In this document: positions 61,562 to 64,000 of the stretch, piece by piece
Layout: each line of letters opens with the position of its first letter
Numbering within the stretch: position 1 is the stretch's first letter
NCBI RefSeq assembly: GCF_036084755.1
Contig: NZ_CP107968.1
Coordinates: forward strand, 2,920,501-2,984,500
Reading direction: 5' to 3'
DNA from: Streptomyces sp. NBC_00370
GTDB lineage: Bacteria > Actinomycetota > Actinomycetes > Streptomycetales > Streptomycetaceae
DNA: 64,000 nt
The notes under the pieces: model-generated
What the model was told of the DNA's origin: nothing
Database searches by the model: none
Seen by the model: the letters and a program-made list of their open reading frames with translations, nothing else
Program-made: the position numbers and the translations under genes

Positions 61562-62935
61562 CTACGACTCCTCGAAGTGGGCGAGCAGGGCGATGGGTTC
61601 GCCGATGTCCGCGGCGTTCTCGACGTCCCACCACGCGGTGCGGATGAGTTCCTTCTGCGCGCCCCCGACCACGCCCAGGCAGGTCTTGTCGAACTTGACG
61701 TCGATGTCCTCCCGCGTCATCGGATCGCGGAAGTGGCCCTTGTGGTAGCGCAGTTCCTCGACGCGCTCCTCGCCCGAGCGGGTACGGAACACGGCGCGCA
61801 CCGGATGGGCCCTGGTCACCCCGTCGACCTGGGACCTGATGTGGCTGAACTCGTCGCTCGCCTTGACCGTGATCTTCCGCATGACGGGACGCAGCGCCGG
61901 GTCGAGGAACCGCTCCGGGACGTACGAGTCGAGGGTGATCCCGCCGTCCACGAGGGCGACGGCGAGCATGTACGGCAGGCTGTGGTCGGCGGTCTCGCGG
62001 GTCCGCGGGTCGTACTTGGGCGGGTCGGCGACATGCCGGGTCGCCCGCTCGGACATGGTGATCTCGATCGACTCGATGTCCTCGACCGGACACCAGGCCC
62101 GCAGCTCCGGCACGAGGTCGAGCAGCCCGAGCACCTGGCTCTCGGCGGGCACCGTCTTCTGGTGCGCCATCTCCATGACGCTGGGCCCGCCGGGCAGCAC
62201 CGGCAGTTTGGGCTCGAACTCCCCGGTCACCGACCAGAGTCCGTAGTACCCCTCGACCGGGTCGGGCGCCGAGGTGAAGCCGTCCCGCGCCAACTGCGCG
62301 CTGAACAAGCCGTTGCGTACGGCGAAGGCGGTGGAGGCGCCCTTGGTCATCGACAGCGCGCCCCACCGGTGGACACCGAGCGGCAGCGCCGTGGTCAGCG
62401 CCAGCGAAGCGGCGTGGCCGAGCTGTTCGCGGTCGAGGCCGAGCAGCCGGCCGGCCGCGAGCGCCGTGGCGGCGCCCATGAACAGGCCCTGGTCGAAGTT
62501 GACCCGGTCGGTCGAGGCGCCGAGCCCGCCGAGGAGTTCATAGGCGAGGGTGATCGCGATGAGCACGTCCGTCCCGCTGGAGTGGGCGATCTCGCCCGCC
62601 GCGAGGATGCCGGGGATCATGTCGCTGGGATGGCCGCCCGCCTTGGCCTGCATGCCGTCGTTCCAGTCGTACGTCCGCACCATGACGGCGTTGGCGAAGG
62701 CAGCCATGTCCGGTGCGACGCCGTGGCCGTGTCCGATGAGCGTGGCCCCCGGCTCGCCGCGCGAGGTGGCGGCCAGCTTGGCGGCGATCCGGGCGGGCTC
62801 GGCCTTCGTCCCCGCGATGGCGACGGCGATCGTGTCGAAGAGGTGGTTGCGCGCCGAGGTCAGCACCGGTTCGGCGAGATCGTCCTTGGTGAAGGCGCGG
62901 GCATAGTCGACGATCCGTCCGGTCGTCCTGTCCAC
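61562..62935 (-). CDS. MmgE/PrpD family protein (copy 3)
   Basis: A 457-residue MmgE/PrpD protein resembling copy 1 along its whole length. Shared landmarks are VDxTTxxxVxYAR at the start, GGHPSDMIPGILAAGE, NDGMQAKAGG and SMTKGASTAFAVRNGLF. The GTG at 62935 has CAGGAG 7 bases upstream and matches the start of copy 1. Two such similar copies in one cluster suggest duplication with a change in substrate. Confidence 0.88.
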   Translation of the reverse strand: MDRTTGRIVDYARAFTKDDLAEPVLTSARNHLFDTIAVAIAGTKAEPARIAAKLAATSRGEPGATLIGHGHGVAPDMAAFANAVMVRTYDWNDGMQAKAGGHPSDMIPGILAAGEIAHSSGTDVLIAITLAYELLGGLGASTDRVNFDQGLFMGAATALAAGRLLGLDREQLGHAASLALTTALPLGVHRWGALSMTKGASTAFAVRNGLFSAQLARDGFTSAPDPVEGYYGLWSVTGEFEPKLPVLPGGPSVMEMAHQKTVPAESQVLGLLDLVPELRAWCPVEDIESIEITMSERATRHVADPPKYDPRTRETADHSLPYMLAVALVDGGITLDSYVPERFLDPALRPVMRKITVKASDEFSHIRSQVDGVTRAHPVRAVFRTRSGEERVEELRYHKGHFRDPMTREDIDVKFDKTCLGVVGGAQKELIRTAWWDVENAADIGEPIALLAHFEES

Positions 62936-62987
62936 GAAAGGCTCCTGTTCGTCGTGCGGTCGGTACGGGTCGCCCCGCCCGCTGAGG

Positions 62988-63464
62988 TCAGTCGGCCGCC
63001 GGCAGCCGTCGGAAGCGCGGGATGTGGATCCCGTCGGCGACCCGGTCGAAGACGACCTGGAGCGGGTCCCCGACGGCTGCCGTCTCGTGGCCCTCGCCGA
63101 CGACATTGCTGAACATCCGTGGCCCTTCGGCCAGTTGGACGATGACCAGGTTGTAGGGGACGTCCGCCCGGTAGGCGGGGTGGAAGGCGCGCCGGTAGAC
63201 GGCCTTCGAGAAGACCTCGCCGCGCCCCGACAGGTCCGTCCACTCCAGGCGCCCGGAGATGCAGCGCGGGCAGAGCGGCTGGATCGGGAAGCGGATGTGA
63301 CCGCAGTCCAGGCAGCGCTGCATCCGCAGGGTGCCGTGTGCCGCGCCCGTCCAGAACGGTTCGTTGTGCTCGTCCACGGTGGGCAGCGGCTTCGGCGGAA
63401 GTCCGGGCTCGGGCGCGGGCTCGGGCGCGGATTCGCGTTCGGGGGTGGTGTGCGAGTCGGCCAT
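62988..63464 (-). CDS. Zn-ribbon/OB-fold protein (DUF35), second copy
   Basis: A 158-residue DUF35 protein. A Pro/Glu-rich leader (about 30 residues) precedes the zinc ribbon CLDCGHIRFPIQPLCPRC and the OB-fold (SGRGEVFSKAVYRRAF, YNLVIVQLAEGPRMFSNV). It starts 5 bases after the stop of a second thiolase-like gene and is presumably its partner, mirroring the pair at 58892-60480. Confidence 0.87.
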   Translation of the reverse strand: MADSHTTPERESAPEPAPEPGLPPKPLPTVDEHNEPFWTGAAHGTLRMQRCLDCGHIRFPIQPLCPRCISGRLEWTDLSGRGEVFSKAVYRRAFHPAYRADVPYNLVIVQLAEGPRMFSNVVGEGHETAAVGDPLQVVFDRVADGIHIPRFRRLPAAD

Positions 63465-63469
63465 GTCCG

Positions 63470-64000
63470 TCAGCCCTTCGTCAGAACCAGCGCGCTGGCG
63501 GTGTTCAGGACCAGGCCGCGCCCGCCGACCAGCGCCACCTCGGCGTCGGGGACCTGCCGCGGTCCTGAGGCGCCGCGCAGCTGTTCCACCGCCTCGATCA
63601 GCGTCCACCAGCCCTGTGGGTGCCCGGCCGAGAGATGGCCGCCGTGGGTGTTCACCGGCAGCTCGCCGCCGAGGGTGATCCGGCCGTTCTCGACGAAGGC
63701 GCCGCCCTCGCCGACCCCGCAGAACCCGGCGTGCTCCAGCCAGAGGATGACGCTGATGGTGAAGTTGTCGTACAGCTCGGCCACATCGACGTCCGAGGGC
63801 CCGAGCCCCGCCATGGCGTAGGCGCGGTCCATCGCCGCCTTCTGGTGCGGGCCGTACCACCAGTCCTCGCACTCGTGGTCCTGGGTGATGAAGCCCTGGC
63901 CCATCCCGGCGACGGTGACGGACGGCTGGGCGAGGTCCTTGGCGCGCTCGGCCGACGTGACGATCACACACGCCCCGCCGTCGCTGACCAGGCAGCAGTC
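63470..64000 (-). CDS. Thiolase-superfamily protein, second copy (N-terminus outside window)
   Basis: C-terminal part of a thiolase/SCP2-like protein, running off the right end. The visible part has DCCLVSDGGACVIVTS, the AELYDNFTISVILWLEHAGFCGVGEGGAFV region and PVNTHGGHLSAGHPQGWW, which keeps the thiolase GHPxG-like box, unlike the copy at 59323. The nucleophile region lies outside the window, so thiolase or aldolase activity cannot be decided. It heads or continues the unit upstream of its DUF35 partner. Confidence 0.85.
   Translation of the reverse strand, partial: DCCLVSDGGACVIVTSAERAKDLAQPSVTVAGMGQGFITQDHECEDWWYGPHQKAAMDRAYAMAGLGPSDVDVAELYDNFTISVILWLEHAGFCGVGEGGAFVENGRITLGGELPVNTHGGHLSAGHPQGWWTLIEAVEQLRGASGPRQVPDAEVALVGGRGLVLNTASALVLTKG

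Overview
The window is chromosomal DNA from a Streptomyces or a very close relative. G+C is very high, there are many GTG/TTG starts and ATGA/GTGA stop-start overlaps, and several gene sets are Streptomyces hallmarks: paired dynamin-like GTPases beside an SSB, a Cys-Gln thioester surface protein with an LAETG sortase signal, a DUF574 methyltransferase and a GntR/HATPase pair. No rRNA, CRISPR array, insertion sequence or phage gene was seen. There is one tRNA, tRNA-Arg(TCT).

Left part (1-24.4 kb), mostly conserved core genes. Positions 1-6782 encode a complete Ser/Thr phospho-signalling module: PknG-type kinase, PP2C phosphatase, von Willebrand A protein and FHA protein. Kinase, phosphatase and FHA protein all carry short zinc-ribbon Cys clusters. 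A PCM-like methyltransferase and a truncated haemoglobin follow. Next is an FtsX/MacB-type ABC exporter (two large permeases and one ATPase), ending in a textbook hairpin/T-run terminator and a two-copy 126-bp-period intergenic repeat. On the minus strand come EttA, a hotdog thioesterase and an unknown protein, then the thioester surface protein, an SSB and two dynamin-like GTPases, a set linked in Streptomyces to sporulation septation.

Middle part (24.4-40.3 kb), accessory and regulator-rich. It starts with the tRNA and an esterase. A GntR/UTRA regulator lies opposite a translationally coupled three-gene operon ending in an anti-sigma-like ATPase. After that come regulator/target pairs (MerR/serine hydrolase, TetR/SDR operon, TetR/FAD monooxygenase, LysR, MerR), a DUF574 methyltransferase and an FUSC membrane protein. 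Several regulators have clear palindromic operators beside them.

Right part (40.4-64 kb), a large catabolic island running past the window end. Twenty enzyme and transport genes lie on the minus strand around one plus-strand FadR-type GntR gene. They form four units: (i) TPP enzyme + 2-keto-4-pentenoate hydratase-like; (ii) MmgE/PrpD + cupin + CoxG-hydrolase fusion + NitT/TauT-type ABC permease and ATPase; (iii) TPP enzyme + D-2-hydroxyacid dehydrogenase + aldehyde dehydrogenase + flavoprotein dehydrogenase; (iv) thiolase-like/DUF35, MmgE/PrpD, LLM oxidoreductase, thiolase-like/DUF35, CoA-transferase, MmgE/PrpD, MFS. A recurrent half-site TTGYATRC lies ahead of units i, ii and iii, suggesting the GntR controls them. 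The substrate cannot be named from sequence; an organic acid processed through CoA thioesters and 2-oxo/2-hydroxy acids is the best inference. This island, including its pseudo-hydrolase fusion, is the most likely undescribed system here.
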